Below, one piece after another: positions 38,888-52,211 of a stretch of 64,000 bases of DNA. How positions within the stretch are numbered: the stretch's first letter is position 1; every line of letters begins with the position of its first letter. Source of the stretch: Auanema rhodensis (taxonomy: Eukaryota; Nematoda; Chromadorea; Rhabditida; Rhabditidae); the NCBI GenBank assembly GCA_964057225.1, contig OZ059896.1:20332501-20396500 (forward strand), read 5' to 3'. Position numbers and translations under genes: made by a program. Below the pieces are notes generated by a model. It saw nothing but the letters and a program-made list of their open reading frames with translations. It did no database searches and was not told the DNA's origin.

Positions 38888-39589
38888 TGGACAGTGTTAT
38901 TCAACGAAAAAATTAATTCTTCAGGGTGAAAATCGAGGATATAAGTGTGAACTTATATCAGTTGATATCTCGGTGCATTTTTAAGCTAGCGCAAATCTGA
39001 TAACGCAGATCGACGCAGCTTAAAAATCCGCATTGAATGCACTATACTACATTGAGAAACGCTTAATACAAAAATTAGTTATGATCGTTTGAAAAATGAT
39101 GCATTAGTGTATGTTGAGTTTCCATGTACACTCAACATTGCTTCCAAAAACATTTTGACAAAAATTTTTTCGAAAAATTTCGAAATAATTTAGCAAAAAG
39201 TAGATGTTTTTAAATTCCTTTATTCAAGGCAAAGACGATGGACAATGTTATTCAACGAAAAAATTAATTCTTTAGGGTGAAAATCGAGGATATAAGTGTG
39301 AACTTATATCAGTTGATATCTTGGTGCATTTTTAAGCTAGCGCAAATCTGATAACACAGATCGACGCAGCTTAAAAATCCGCATCGAATGCACTATACTA
39401 CATTGAAAAACGCTTAATACAAAAATTAGTTATGATCGTTTGAAAAATGATGCATTAGTGTATGTTGAGTTTCCATGTACACTCAACATTGCTTCCAAAA
39501 ACATTTTGACAAAAATTTTTTCGAAAAATTTCGAAATAATTTAGCAAAAAGTAGATGTTTTTAGATTCCAGTTTTCAAGGCAAAGACGA

Positions 39590-42032
39590 TGGACAATGTT
39601 ATTCAACGAAAAAATTAATTCTTTAGGGTGAAAATCGAGGATATAAGTGTGAACTTATATCAGTTGATATCTTGGTGCATTTTTAAGCTAGCGCAAATCT
39701 GATAACACAGATCGACGCAGCTTAAAAATCCGCATCGAATGCACTATACTACATTGAAAAACGCTTAATACAAAAATTAGTTATGATCGTTTGAAAAATG
39801 ATGCATTAGTGTATGTTGAGTTTCCATGTACACTCAACATTGCTTCCAAAAACATTTTGACAAAAATTTTTTCGAAAAATTTCAAAATAATTTAGCAAAA
39901 AGTAGATGTTTTTAGATTCCATTTTTCAAGGCAAAGACGATGGACAGTGTTATTCAACGAAAAAATTAATTCTTCAGGGTGAAAATCGAGGATATAAGTG
40001 TGAACTTATATCAGTTGATATCTCGGTGCATTTTTAAGCTAGCGCAAATCTGATAACACAGATCGACGCAGCTTAAAAATCCGAATTGAATGCACTATAT
40101 TACATTGAGAAACGCTTAATACAAAAATTAGTTATGATCGTTTGAAAAATGATGCATTAGTGTATGTTGAGTTTCCATGTACACTCAACATTGCTTCCAA
40201 AAACATTTTGACAAAAATTTTTTCGAAAAATTTCGAAATAATTTAGCAAAAAGTAGATGTTTTTAGATTCCTTTATTCAAGGCAAAGACGATGGACAATG
40301 TTATTCAACGAAAAAATTAATTCTTTAGGGTGAAAATCGAGGATATAAGTGTGAACTTATATCAGTTGATATCTTGGTGCATTTTTAAGCTAGCGCAAAT
40401 CTGATAACACAGATCGACGCAGCTTAAAAATCCGCATCGAATGCACTATACTACATTGAAAAACGCTTAATACAAAAATTAGTTATGATCGTTTGAAAAA
40501 TGATGCATTAGTGTATGTTGAGTTTCCATGTACACTCAACATTGCTTCCAAAAACATTTTGACAAAAATTTTTTCGAAAAATTTCAAAATAATTTAGCAA
40601 AAAGTAGATGTTTTTAGATTCCTTTATTCAAGGCAAAGACGATGGACAATGTTATTCAACGAAAAAATTAATTCTTCAGGGTGAAAATCGAGGATATAAG
40701 TGTGAACTTATATCAGTTGATATCTCGGTGCATTTTTAAGCTAGCGCAAATCTGATAACACAGATCGACGCAGCTTAAAAATCCGCATCGAATGCACTAT
40801 ACTACATTGAGAAACGCTTGATACAAAAATTAGTTATGATCGTTTGAAAAATGATGCATTAGTGTATGTTGAGTTTCCATGTACACTCAACATTGCTTCC
40901 AAAAACATTTTGACAAAAATTTTTTCGAAAAATTTCAAAATAATTTAGCAAAAAGTAGATGTTTTTAGATTCCTTTTTTCAAGGCAAAGACGATGGACAA
41001 TGTTATTCAACGAAAAAATTATTCCTTCAGGGTGAAAATCGAGGATATAAGTGTGAACTTATATCAGTTGATATCTCGGTGCATTTTTAAGCTAGCGCAA
41101 ATCTGATAACAGAGATCGACGCAGCTTAAAAATCCGCATCGAATGCACTATACTACATTGAGAAACGCTTAATACAAAAATTAGTTATGATCGTTTGAAA
41201 AATGATGCATTAGTGTATGTTGAGTTTCCATGTACACTCAACATTGCTTCCAAAAATATTTTCGAAAAATTTCAAAATAATTTAGCAAAAAGTAGATGTT
41301 TTTAGATTCCATTTTTCAAAGCAAAGACGATGGACAGTGTTATTCAACGAAAAAATTAATTCTTCAGGGTGAAAATCGAGGATATAAGTGTGAACTTATA
41401 TCAGTTGATATCTCGGTGCATTTTTAAGCTAGCGCAAATCTGATAACGCAGATCGACGCAGCTTAAAAATCCGCATTGAATGCACTATACTACATTGAGA
41501 AACGCTTAATACAAAAATTAGTTATGATCGTTTGAAAAATGATGCATTAGTGTATGTTGAGTTTCCATGTACACTCAACATTGCTTCCAAAAACATTTTG
41601 ACAAAAATTTTTTCGAAAAATTTCGAAATAATTTAGCAAAAATTAGATGTTTTTAAATTCCTTCATTCAAGGCAAAGACGATGGACAATGTTATTCAACG
41701 AAAAAATTAATTCTTTAGGGTGAAAATCGAGGATATAAGTGTGAACTTATATCAGTTGATATCTTGGTGCATTTTTAAGCTAGCGCAAATCTGATAACAC
41801 AGATCGACGCAGCTTAAAAATCCGCATCGAATGCACTATACTACATTGAAAAACGCTTAATACAAAAATTAGTTATGATCGTTTGAAAAATGATGCATTA
41901 GTGTATGTTGAGTTTCCATGTACACTCAACATTGCTTCCAAAAACATTTTGACAAAAATTTTTTCGAAAAATTTCGAAATAATTTAGCAAAAAGTAGATG
42001 TTTTTAGATTCCAGTTTTCAAGGCAAAGACGA
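39590..42032 (-). repeat. Right-arm block, copy contracted by three monomers (2443 bp)
   Basis: Matches 36108-38199 for its first six monomers at offset 3482, then jumps directly from the CTTCATTCAAGG monomer to the CCAGTTTTC monomer (42011; offset to 39568 is 2443). The missing piece is 1039 bp, three monomers including one 337-bp type. One copy lost, or the other gained, exactly three monomers. Confidence 0.9.
40994..41330 (-). repeat. 337-bp deletion monomer R7, with extra substitution
   Basis: Twin of the monomer at 37512, 3482 bp away, sharing the A in CCAAAAATATTTTCG. Last 337-bp monomer; none occur from 41331 to the end of the window. Confidence 0.95.
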
Positions 42033-44840
42033 TGGACAATGTTATTCAACGAAAAAATTAATTCTTTAGGGTGAAAATCGAGGATATAAGTGTGAACTTA
42101 TATCAGTTGATATCTTGGTGCATTTTTAAGCTAGCGCATATCTGATAACACAGATCGACGCAGCTTAAAAATCCGCATCGAATGCACTATACTACATTGA
42201 AAAACGCTTAATACAAAAATTAGTTATGATCGTTTGAAAAATGATGCATTAGTGTATGTTGAGTTTCCATGTACACTCAACATTGCTTCCAAAAACATTT
42301 TGACAAAAATTTTTTCGAAAAATTTCAAAATAATTTAGCAAAAAGTAGATGTTTTTAGATTCCATTTTTCAAGGCAAAGACGATGGACAGTGTTATTCAA
42401 CGAAAAAATTAATTCTTCAGGGTGAAAATCGAGGATATAAGTGTGAACTTATATCAGTTGATATCTCGGTGCATTTTTAAGCTAGCGCAAATCTGATAAC
42501 ACAGATCGACGCAGCTTAAAAATCCGCATTGAATGCACTATATTACATTGAGAAACGCTTAATACAAAAATTAGTTATGATCGTTTGAAAAATGATGCAT
42601 TAGTGTATGTTGAGTTTCCATGTACACTCAACATTGCTTCCAAAAACATTTTGACAAAAATTTTTTCGAAAAATTTCGAAATAATTTAGCAAAAAGTAGA
42701 TGTTTTTAGATTCCTTTATTTAAGGCAAAGACGATGGACAATGTTATTCAACGAAAAAATTAATTCTTTAGGGTGAAAATCGAGGATATAAGTGTGAACT
42801 TATATCAGTTGATATCTTGGTGCATTTTTAAGCTAGCGCAAATCTGATAACACAGATCGAGGCAGCTTAAAAATCCGCATCGAATGCACTATACTACATT
42901 GAAAAACGCTTAATACAAAAATTAGTTATGATCGTTTGAAAAATGATGCATTAGTGTATGTTGAGTTTCCATGTACACTCAACATTGCTTCCAAAAACAT
43001 TTTGACAAAAATTTTTTCGAAAAATTTCAAAATAATTTAGCAAAAAGTAGATGTTTTTAGATTCCTTTATTCAAGGCAAAGACGATGGACAATGTTATTC
43101 AACGAAAAAATTAATTCTTCAGGGTGAAAATCGAGGATATAAGTGTGAACTTATATCAGTTGATATCTCGGTGCATTTTTAAGCTAGCGCAAATCTGATA
43201 ACACAGATCGACGCAGCTTAAAAATCCGCATCGAATGCACTATACTACATTGAGAAACGCTTGATACAAAAATTAGTTATGATCGTTTGAAAAATGATGC
43301 ATTAGTGTATGTTGAGTTTCCATGTACACTCAACATTGCTTCCAAAAACATTTTGACAAAAATTTTTTCGAAAAATTTCAAAATAATTTAGCAAAAAGTA
43401 GATGTTTTTAGATTCCTTTTTTCAAGGCAAAGACGATGGACAATGTTATTCAACGAAAAAATTATTCCTTCAGGGTGAAAATCGAGGATATAAGTGTGAA
43501 CTTATATCAGTTGATATCTCGGTGCATTTTTAAGCTAGCGCAAATCTGATAACAGAGATCGACGCAGCTTAAAAATCCGCATCGAATGCACTATACTACA
43601 TTGAGAAACGCTTAATACAAAAATTAGTTATGATCGTTTGAAAAATGATGCATTAGTGTATGTTGAGTTTCCATGTACACTCAACATTGCTTCCAAAAAC
43701 ATTTTGACAAAAATTTTTTCGAAAAATTTCAAAATAATTTAGCAAAAAGTAGATGTTTTTAGATTCCAGTTTTCAAGGCAAAGACGATGGACAATGTTAT
43801 TCAACGAAAAAATTAATTCTTCAGGGTGAAAATCGAGGATATAAGTGTGAACTTATATCAGTTGATATCTCGGTGCATTTTTAAGCTAGCGCAAATCTGA
43901 TAACACAGATCGACGCAGCTTAAAAATCCGCATCGAATGCACTATACTACATTGAGAAACGCTTGATACAAAAATTAGTTATGATCGTTTGAAAAATGAT
44001 GCATTAGTGTATGTTGAGTTTCCATGTACACTCAACATTGCTTCCAAAAACATTTTGACAAAAATTTTTTCGAAAAATTTCAAAATAATTTAGCAAAAAG
44101 TAGATGTTTTTAGATTCCTTTATTCAAGGCAAAGACGATGGACAATGTTATTCAACGAAAAAATTAATTCTTCAGGGTGAGAATCGAGGATATAAGTGTG
44201 AACTTATATCAGTTGATATCTCGGTGCATTTTTAAGCTAGCGCAAATCTGATAACACAGATCGACGCAGCTTAAAAATCCGCATCGAATGCACTATACTA
44301 CATTGAGAAACGCTTGATACAAAAATTAGTTATGATCGTTTGAAAAATGATGCATTAGTGTATGTTGAGTTTCCATGTACACTCAACATTGCTTCCAAAA
44401 ACATTTTGACAAAAATTTTTTCGAAAAATTTCGAAATAATTTAGCAAAAAGTAGATGTTTTTAGATTCCTTTTTTCAAGGCAAAGACGATGGACAATGTT
44501 ATTCAACGGAAAAAGTATTTCTTCAGGGTGAAAATCGAGGATATAAGTGTGAACTTATATCAGTTGATATCTCGGTGCATTTTTAAGCTAGCGCAAATCT
44601 GATAACACAGATCGACGCAGCTTAAAAATCCGCATCGAATGCACTATACTACATTGAAAAACGCTTAATACAAAAATTAGTTATGATCGTTTGAAAAATG
44701 ATGCATTAGTGTATGTTGAGTTTCCATGTACACTCAACATTGCTTCCAAAAACATTTTGACAAAAATTTTTTCGAAAAATTTCGAAATAATTTAGCAAAA
44801 AGTAGATGTTTTTAGATTCCAGTTTTCAAGGCAAAGACGA
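42033..44840 (-). repeat. Octamer higher-order repeat, copy 1 (2808 bp)
   Basis: Eight 351-bp monomers with private markers: AGCGCATATC (42133), TTTATTTAAGGC (42715), GATCGAGGCAGC (about 42856), GGTGAGAATCG (44177) and CAACGGAAAAAGTATTTC (about 44503). All recur in the next block, the first at 44941, exactly 2808 bp away. Confidence 0.92.
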
Positions 44841-47800
44841 TGGACAATGTTATTCAACGAAAAAATTAATTCTTTAGGGTGAAAATCGAGGATATAAGTG
44901 TGAACTTATATCAGTTGATATCTTGGTGCATTTTTAAGCTAGCGCATATCTGATAACACAGATCGACGCAGCTTAAAAATCCGCATCGAATGCACTATAC
45001 TACATTGAAAAACGCTTAATACAAAAATTAGTTATGATCGTTTGAAAAATGATGCATTAGTGTATGTTGAGTTTCCATGTACACTCAACATTGCTTCCAA
45101 AAACATTTTGACAAAAATTTTTTCGAAAAATTTCAAAATAATTTAGCAAAAAGTAGATGTTTTTAGATTCCATTTTTCAAGGCAAAGACGATGGACAGTG
45201 TTATTCAACGAAAAAATTAATTCTTCAGGGTGAAAATCGAGGATATAAGTGTGAACTTATATCAGTTGATATCTCGGTGCATTTTTAAGCTAGCGCAAAT
45301 CTGATAACACAGATCGACGCAGCTTAAAAATCCGCATTGAATGCACTATATTACATTGAGAAACGCTTAATACAAAAATTAGTTATGATCGTTTGAAAAA
45401 TGATGCATTAGTGTATGTTGAGTTTCCATGTACACTCAACATTGCTTCCAAAAACATTTTGACAAAAATTTTTTCGAAAAATTTCGAAATAATTTAGCAA
45501 AAAGTAGATGTTTTTAGATTCCTTTATTTAAGGCAAAGACGATGGACAATGTTATTCAACGAAAAAATTAATTCTTTAGGGTGAAAATCGAGGATATAAG
45601 TGTGAACTTATATCAGTTGATATCTTGGTGCATTTTTAAGCTAGCGCAAATCTGATAACACAGATCGAGGCAGCTTAAAAATCCGCATCGAATGCACTAT
45701 ACTACATTGAAAAACGCTTAATACAAAAATTAGTTATGATCGTTTGAAAAATGATGCATTAGTGTATGTTGAGTTTCCATGTACACTCAACATTGCTTCC
45801 AAAAACATTTTGACAAAAATTTTTTCGAAAAATTTCAAAATAATTTAGCAAAAAGTAGATGTTTTTAGATTCCTTTATTCAAGGCAAAGACGATGGACAA
45901 TGTTATTCAACGAAAAAATTAATTCTTCAGGGTGAAAATCGAGGATATAAGTGTGAACTTATATCAGTTGATATCTCGGTGCATTTTTAAGCTAGCGCAA
46001 ATCTGATAACACAGATCGACGCAGCTTAAAAATCCGCATCGAATGCACTATACTACATTGAGAAACGCTTGATACAAAAATTAGTTATGATCGTTTGAAA
46101 AATGATGCATTAGTGTATGTTGAGTTTCCATGTACACTCAACATTGCTTCCAAAAACATTTTGACAAAAATTTTTTCGAAAAATTTCAAAATAATTTAGC
46201 AAAAAGTAGATGTTTTTAGATTCCTTTTTTCAAGGCAAAGACGATGGACAATGTTATTCAACGAAAAAATTAATTCTTCAGGGTGAAAATCGAGGATATA
46301 AGTGTGAACTTATATCAGTTGATATCTCGGTGCATTTTTAAGCTAGCGCAAATCTGATAACACAGATCGACGCAGCTTAAAAATCCGCATTGAATGCACT
46401 ATATTACATTGAGAAACGCTTAATACAAAAATTAGTTATGATCGTTTGAAAAATGATGCATTAGTGTATGTTGAGTTTCCATGTACACTCAACATTGCTT
46501 CCAAAAACATTTTGACAAAAATTTTTTCGAAAAATTTCGAAATAATTTAGCAAAAAGTAGATGTTTTTAGATTCCTTTATTTAAGGCAAAGACGATGGAC
46601 AATGTTATTCAACGAAAAAATTAATTCTTTAGGGTGAAAATCGAGGATATAAGTGTGAACTTATATCAGTTGATATCTTGGTGCATTTTTAAGCTAGCGC
46701 AAATCTGATAACACAGATCGAGGCAGCTTAAAAATCCGCATCGAATGCACTATACTACATTGAAAAACGCTTAATACAAAAATTAGTTATGATCGTTTGA
46801 AAAATGATGCATTAGTGTATGTTGAGTTTCCATGTACACTCAACATTGCTTCCAAAAACATTTTGACAAAAATTTTTTCGAAAAATTTCAAAATAATTTA
46901 GCAAAAAGTAGATGTTTTTAGATTCCTTTATTCAAGGCAAAGACGATGGACAATGTTATTCAACGAAAAAATTAATTCTTCAGGGTGAAAATCGAGGATA
47001 TAAGTGTGAACTTATATCAGTTGATATCTCGGTGCATTTTTAAGCTAGCGCAAATCTGATAACACAGATCGACGCAGCTTAAAAATCCGCATCGAATGCA
47101 CTATACTACATTGAGAAACGCTTGATACAAAAATTAGTTATGATCGTTTGAAAAATGATGCATTAGTGTATGTTGAGTTTCCATGTACACTCAACATTGC
47201 TTCCAAAAACATTTTGACAAAAATTTTTTCGAAAAATTTCAAAATAATTTAGCAAAAAGTAGATGTTTTTAGATTCCTTTTTTCAAGGCAAAGACGATGG
47301 ACAATGTTATTCAACGAAAAAATTATTCCTTCAGGGTGAAAATCGAGGATATAAGTGTGAACTTATATCAGTTGATATCTCGGTGCATTTTTAAGCTAGC
47401 GCAAATCTGATAACAGAGATCGACGCAGCTTAAAAATCCGCATCGAATGCACTATACTACATTGAGAAACGCTTAATACAAAAATTAGTTATGATCGTTT
47501 GAAAAATGATGCATTAGTGTATGTTGAGTTTCCATGTACACTCAACATTGCTTCCAAAAACATTTTGACAAAAATTTTTTCGAAAAATTTCAAAATAATT
47601 TAGCAAAAAGTAGATGTTTTTAGATTCCAGTTTTCAAGGCAAAGACGATGGACAATGTTATTCAACGAAAAAATTAATTCTTCAGGGTGAAAATCGAGGA
47701 TATAAGTGTGAACTTATATCAGTTGATATCTCGGTGCATTTTTAAGCTAGCGCAAATCTGATAACACAGATCGACGCAGCTTAAAAATCCGCATCGAATG

Positions 47801-48701
47801 CACTATACTACATTGAGAAACGCTTGATACAAAAATTAGTTATGATCGTTTGAAAAATGATGCATTAGTGTATGTTGAGTTTCCATGTACACTCAACATT
47901 GCTTCCAAAAACATTTTGACAAAAATTTTTTCGAAAAATTTCAAAATAATTTAGCAAAAAGTAGATGTTTTTAGATTCCTTTATTCAAGGCAAAGACGAT
48001 GGACAATGTTATTCAACGAAAAAATTAATTCTTCAGGGTGAGAATCGAGGATATAAGTGTGAACTTATATCAGTTGATATCTCGGTGCATTTTTAAGCTA
48101 GCGCAAATCTGATAACACAGATCGACGCAGCTTAAAAATCCGCATCGAATGCACTATACTACATTGAGAAACGCTTGATACAAAAATTAGTTATGATCGT
48201 TTGAAAAATGATGCATTAGTGTATGTTGAGTTTCCATGTACACTCAACATTGCTTCCAAAAACATTTTGACAAAAATTTTTTCGAAAAATTTCGAAATAA
48301 TTTAGCAAAAAGTAGATGTTTTTAGATTCCTTTTTTCAAGGCAAAGACGATGGACAATGTTATTCAACGGAAAAAGTATTTCTTCAGGGTGAAAATCGAG
48401 GATATAAGTGTGAACTTATATCAGTTGATATCTCGGTGCATTTTTAAGCTAGCGCAAATCTGATAACACAGATCGACGCAGCTTAAAAATCCGCATCGAA
48501 TGCACTATACTACATTGAGAAACGCTTAATACAAAAATTAGTTATGATCGTTTGAAAAATGATGCATTAGTGTATGTTGAGTTTCCATGTACACTCAACA
48601 TTGCTTCCAAAAACATTTTGACAAAAATTTTTTCGAAAAATTTCAAAATAATTTAGCAAAAAGTAGATGTTTTTAGATTCCTTTATTCAAGGCAAAGACG
48701 A
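44841..48701 (-). repeat. Octamer copy 2, expanded to eleven monomers (3861 bp)
   Basis: Same monomer order as 42033-44840 but with three monomers duplicated in tandem (45192-46244 and 46245-47297). After this insertion the offset to copy 1 is 3861 bp (11 x 351), as shown by GAATCG at 44181 and 48042. Confidence 0.92.
45192..47297 (-). repeat. 1053-bp trimer duplicated inside the octamer copy
   Basis: 45192-46244 and 46245-47297. TTTATTTAAGGC (45522, 46575) and GATCGAGGCAGC occur once in each copy, 1053 bp apart. A third, older copy is 42384-43436. Confidence 0.92.
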
Positions 48702-49403
48702 TGGACAATGTTATTCAACGAAAAAATTAATTCTTCAGGGTGAAAATCGAGGATATAAGTGTGAACTTATATCAGTTGATATCTCGGTGCATTTTTAAGC
48801 TAGCGCAAATCTGATAACACAGATCGACGCAGCTTAAAAATCCGCATCGAATGCACTATACTACATTGAGAAACGCTTGATACAAAAATTAGTTATGATC
48901 GTTTGAAAAATGATGCATTAGTGTATGTTGAGTTTCCATGTACACTCAACATTGCTTCCAAAAACATTTTGACAAAAATTTTTTCGAAAAATTTCGAAAT
49001 AATTTAGCAAAAAGTAGATGTTTTTAGATTCCTTTTTTCAAGGCAAAGACGATGGACAATGTTATTCAACGGAAAAAGTATTTCTTCAGGGTGAAAATCG
49101 AGGATATAAGTGTGAACTTATATCAGTTGATATCTCGGTGCATTTTTAAGCTAGCGCAAATCTGATAACACAGATCGACGCAGCTTAAAAATCCGCATCG
49201 AATGCACTATACTACATTGAGAAACGCTTAATACAAAAATTAGTTATGATCGTTTGAAAAATGATGCATTAGTGTATGTTGAGTTTCCATGTACACTCAA
49301 CATTGCTTCCAAAAACATTTTGACAAAAATTTTTTCGAAAAATTTCGAAATAATTTAGCAAAAAGTAGATGTTTTTAGATTCCTTTATTCAAGGCAAAGA
49401 CGA

Positions 49404-50807
49404 TGGACAATGTTATTCAACGAAAAAATTAATTCTTTAGGGTGAAAATCGAGGATATAAGTGTGAACTTATATCAGTTGATATCTTGGTGCATTTTTAA
49501 GCTAGCGCAAATCTGATAACACAGATCGACGCAGCTTAAAAATCCGCATCGAATGCACTATACTACATTGAAAAACGCTTAATACAAAAATTAGTTATGA
49601 TCGTTTGAAAAATGATGCATTAGTGTATGTTGAGTTTCCATGTACACTCAACATTGCTTCCAAAAACATTTTGACAAAAATTTTTTCGAAAAATTTCAAA
49701 ATAATTTAGCAAAAAGTAGATGTTTTTAGATTCCTTTATTCAAGGCAAAGACGATGGACAATGTTATTCAACGAAAAAATTAATTCTTCAGGGTGAAAAT
49801 CGAGGATATAAGTGTGAACTTATATCAGTTGATATCTCGGTGCATTTTTAAGCTAGCGCAAATCTGATAACACAGATCGACGCAGCTTAAAAATCCGCAT
49901 CGAATGCACTATACTACATTGAGAAACGCTTGATACAAAAATTAGTTATGATCGTTTGAAAAATGATGCATTAGTGTATGTTGAGTTTCCATGTACACTC
50001 AACATTGCTTCCAAAAACATTTTGACAAAAATTTTTTCGAAAAATTTCAAAATAATTTAGCAAAAAGTAGATGTTTTTAGATTCCTTTATTCAAGGCAAA
50101 GACGATGGACAATGTTATTCAACGAAAAAATTAATTCTTCAGGGTGAGAATCGAGGATATAAGTGTGAACTTATATCAGTTGATATCTCGGTGCATTTTT
50201 AAGCTAGCGCAAATCTGATAACACAGATCGACGCAGCTTAAAAATCCGCATCGAATGCACTATACTACATTGAGAAACGCTTGATACAAAAATTAGTTAT
50301 GATCGTTTGAAAAATGATGCATTAGTGTATGTTGAGTTTCCATGTACACTCAACATTGCTTCCAAAAACATTTTGACAAAAATTTTTTCGAAAAATTTCA
50401 AAATAATTTAGCAAAAAGTAGATGTTTTTAGATTCCTTTATTCAAGGCAAAGACGATGGACAATGTTATTCAACGAAAAAATTAATTCTTCAGGGTGAGA
50501 ATCGAGGATATAAGTGTGAACTTATATCAGTTGATATCTCGGTGCATTTTTAAGCTAGCGCAAATCTGATAACACAGATCGACGCAGCTTAAAAATCCGC
50601 ATCGAATGCACTATACTACATTGAGAAACGCTTGATACAAAAATTAGTTATGATCGTTTGAAAAATGATGCATTAGTGTATGTTGAGTTTCCATGTACAC
50701 TCAACTTTGCTTCCAAAAACATTTTGACAAAAATTTTTTCGAAAAATTTCGAAATAATTTAGCAAAAAGTAGATGTTTTTAGATTCCTTTTTTCAAGGCA
50801 AAGACGA
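49404..50807 (-). repeat. Local amplification of the GAGAATCG monomer
   Basis: The GGTGAGAATCG variant occurs at 50148 and 50499 in directly adjacent monomers, after single occurrences at 44181 and 48042, so the monomer itself was recently duplicated. The following monomer copy has the only seen CTCAACTTTG change (about 50706). Confidence 0.8.
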
Positions 50808-52211
50808 TGGACAATGTTATTCAACGGAAAAAGTATTTCTTCAGGGTGAAAATCGAGGATATAAGTGTGAACTTATATCAGTTGATATCTCGGTGCATTT
50901 TTAAGCTAGCGCAAATCTGATAACACAGATCGACGCAGCTTAAAAATCCGCATCGAATGCACTATACTACATTGAGAAACGCTTAATACAAAAATTAGTT
51001 ATGATCGTTTGAAAAATGATGCATTAGTGTATGTTGAGTTTCCATGTACACTCAACATTGCTTCCAAAAACATTTTGACAAAAATTTTTTCGAAAAATTT
51101 CAAAATAATTTAGCAAAAAGTAGATGTTTTTAGATTCCTTTATTCAAGGCAAAGACGATGGACAATGTTATTCAACGAAAAAATTAATTCTTCAGGGTGA
51201 AAATCGAGGATATAAGTGTGAACTTATATCAGTTGATATCTCGGTGCATTTTTAAGCTAGCGCAAATCTGATAACACAGATCGACGCAGCTTAAAAATCC
51301 GCATCGAATGCACTATACTACATTGAGAAACGCTTGATACAAAAATTAGTTATGATCGTTTGAAAAATGATGCATTAGTGTATGTTGAGTTTCCATGTAC
51401 ACTCAACATTGCTTCCAAAAACATTTTGACAAAAATTTTTTCGAAAAATTTCGAAATAATTTAGCAAAAAGTAGATGTTTTTAGATTCCTTTTTTCAAGG
51501 CAAAGACGATGGACAATGTTATTCAACGGAAAAAGTATTTCTTCAGGGTGAAAATCGAGGATATAAGTGTGAACTTATATCAGTTGATATCTCGGTGCAT
51601 TTTTAAGCTAGCGCAAATCTGATAACACAGATCGACGCAGCTTAAAAATCCGCATCGAATGCACTATACTACATTGAGAAACGCTTAATACAAAAATTAG
51701 TTATGATCGTTTGAAAAATGATGCATTAGTGTATGTTGAGTTTCCATGTACACTCAACATTGCTTCCAAAAACATTTTGACAAAAATTTTTTCGAAAAAT
51801 TTCAAAATAATTTAGCAAAAAGTAGATGTTTTTAGATTCCTTTATTCAAGGCAAAGACGATGGACAATGTTATTCAACGAAAAAATTAATTCTTCAGGGT
51901 GAAAATCGAGGATATAAGTGTGAACTTATATCAGTTGATATCTCGGTGCATTTTTAAGCTAGCGCAAATCTGATAACACAGATCGACGCAGCTTAAAAAT
52001 CCGCATCGAATGCACTATACTACATTGAGAAACGCTTGATACAAAAATTAGTTATGATCGTTTGAAAAATGATGCATTAGTGTATGTTGAGTTTCCATGT
52101 ACACTCAACATTGCTTCCAAAAACATTTTGACAAAAATTTTTTCGAAAAATTTCAAAATAATTTAGCAAAAAGTAGATGTTTTTAGATTCCTTTTTTCAA
52201 GGCAAAGACGA

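Larger units (their letters stand above)
36108..39589 (-). repeat. Right-arm ten-monomer block, full copy (3482 bp)
   Basis: Ten monomers, two of them 337 bp (37512, 38551). Private markers: CCGAATTGAATG with CTATATTACA (36599-36623), CAAAAATATTTTCG (37768), and AAAATTAGATG with CTTCATTCAAGG (38157-38190). Each reappears 3482 bp downstream at 40081, 41250 and 41639. The block ends with the CCAGTTTTC monomer (39568). Confidence 0.92.
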
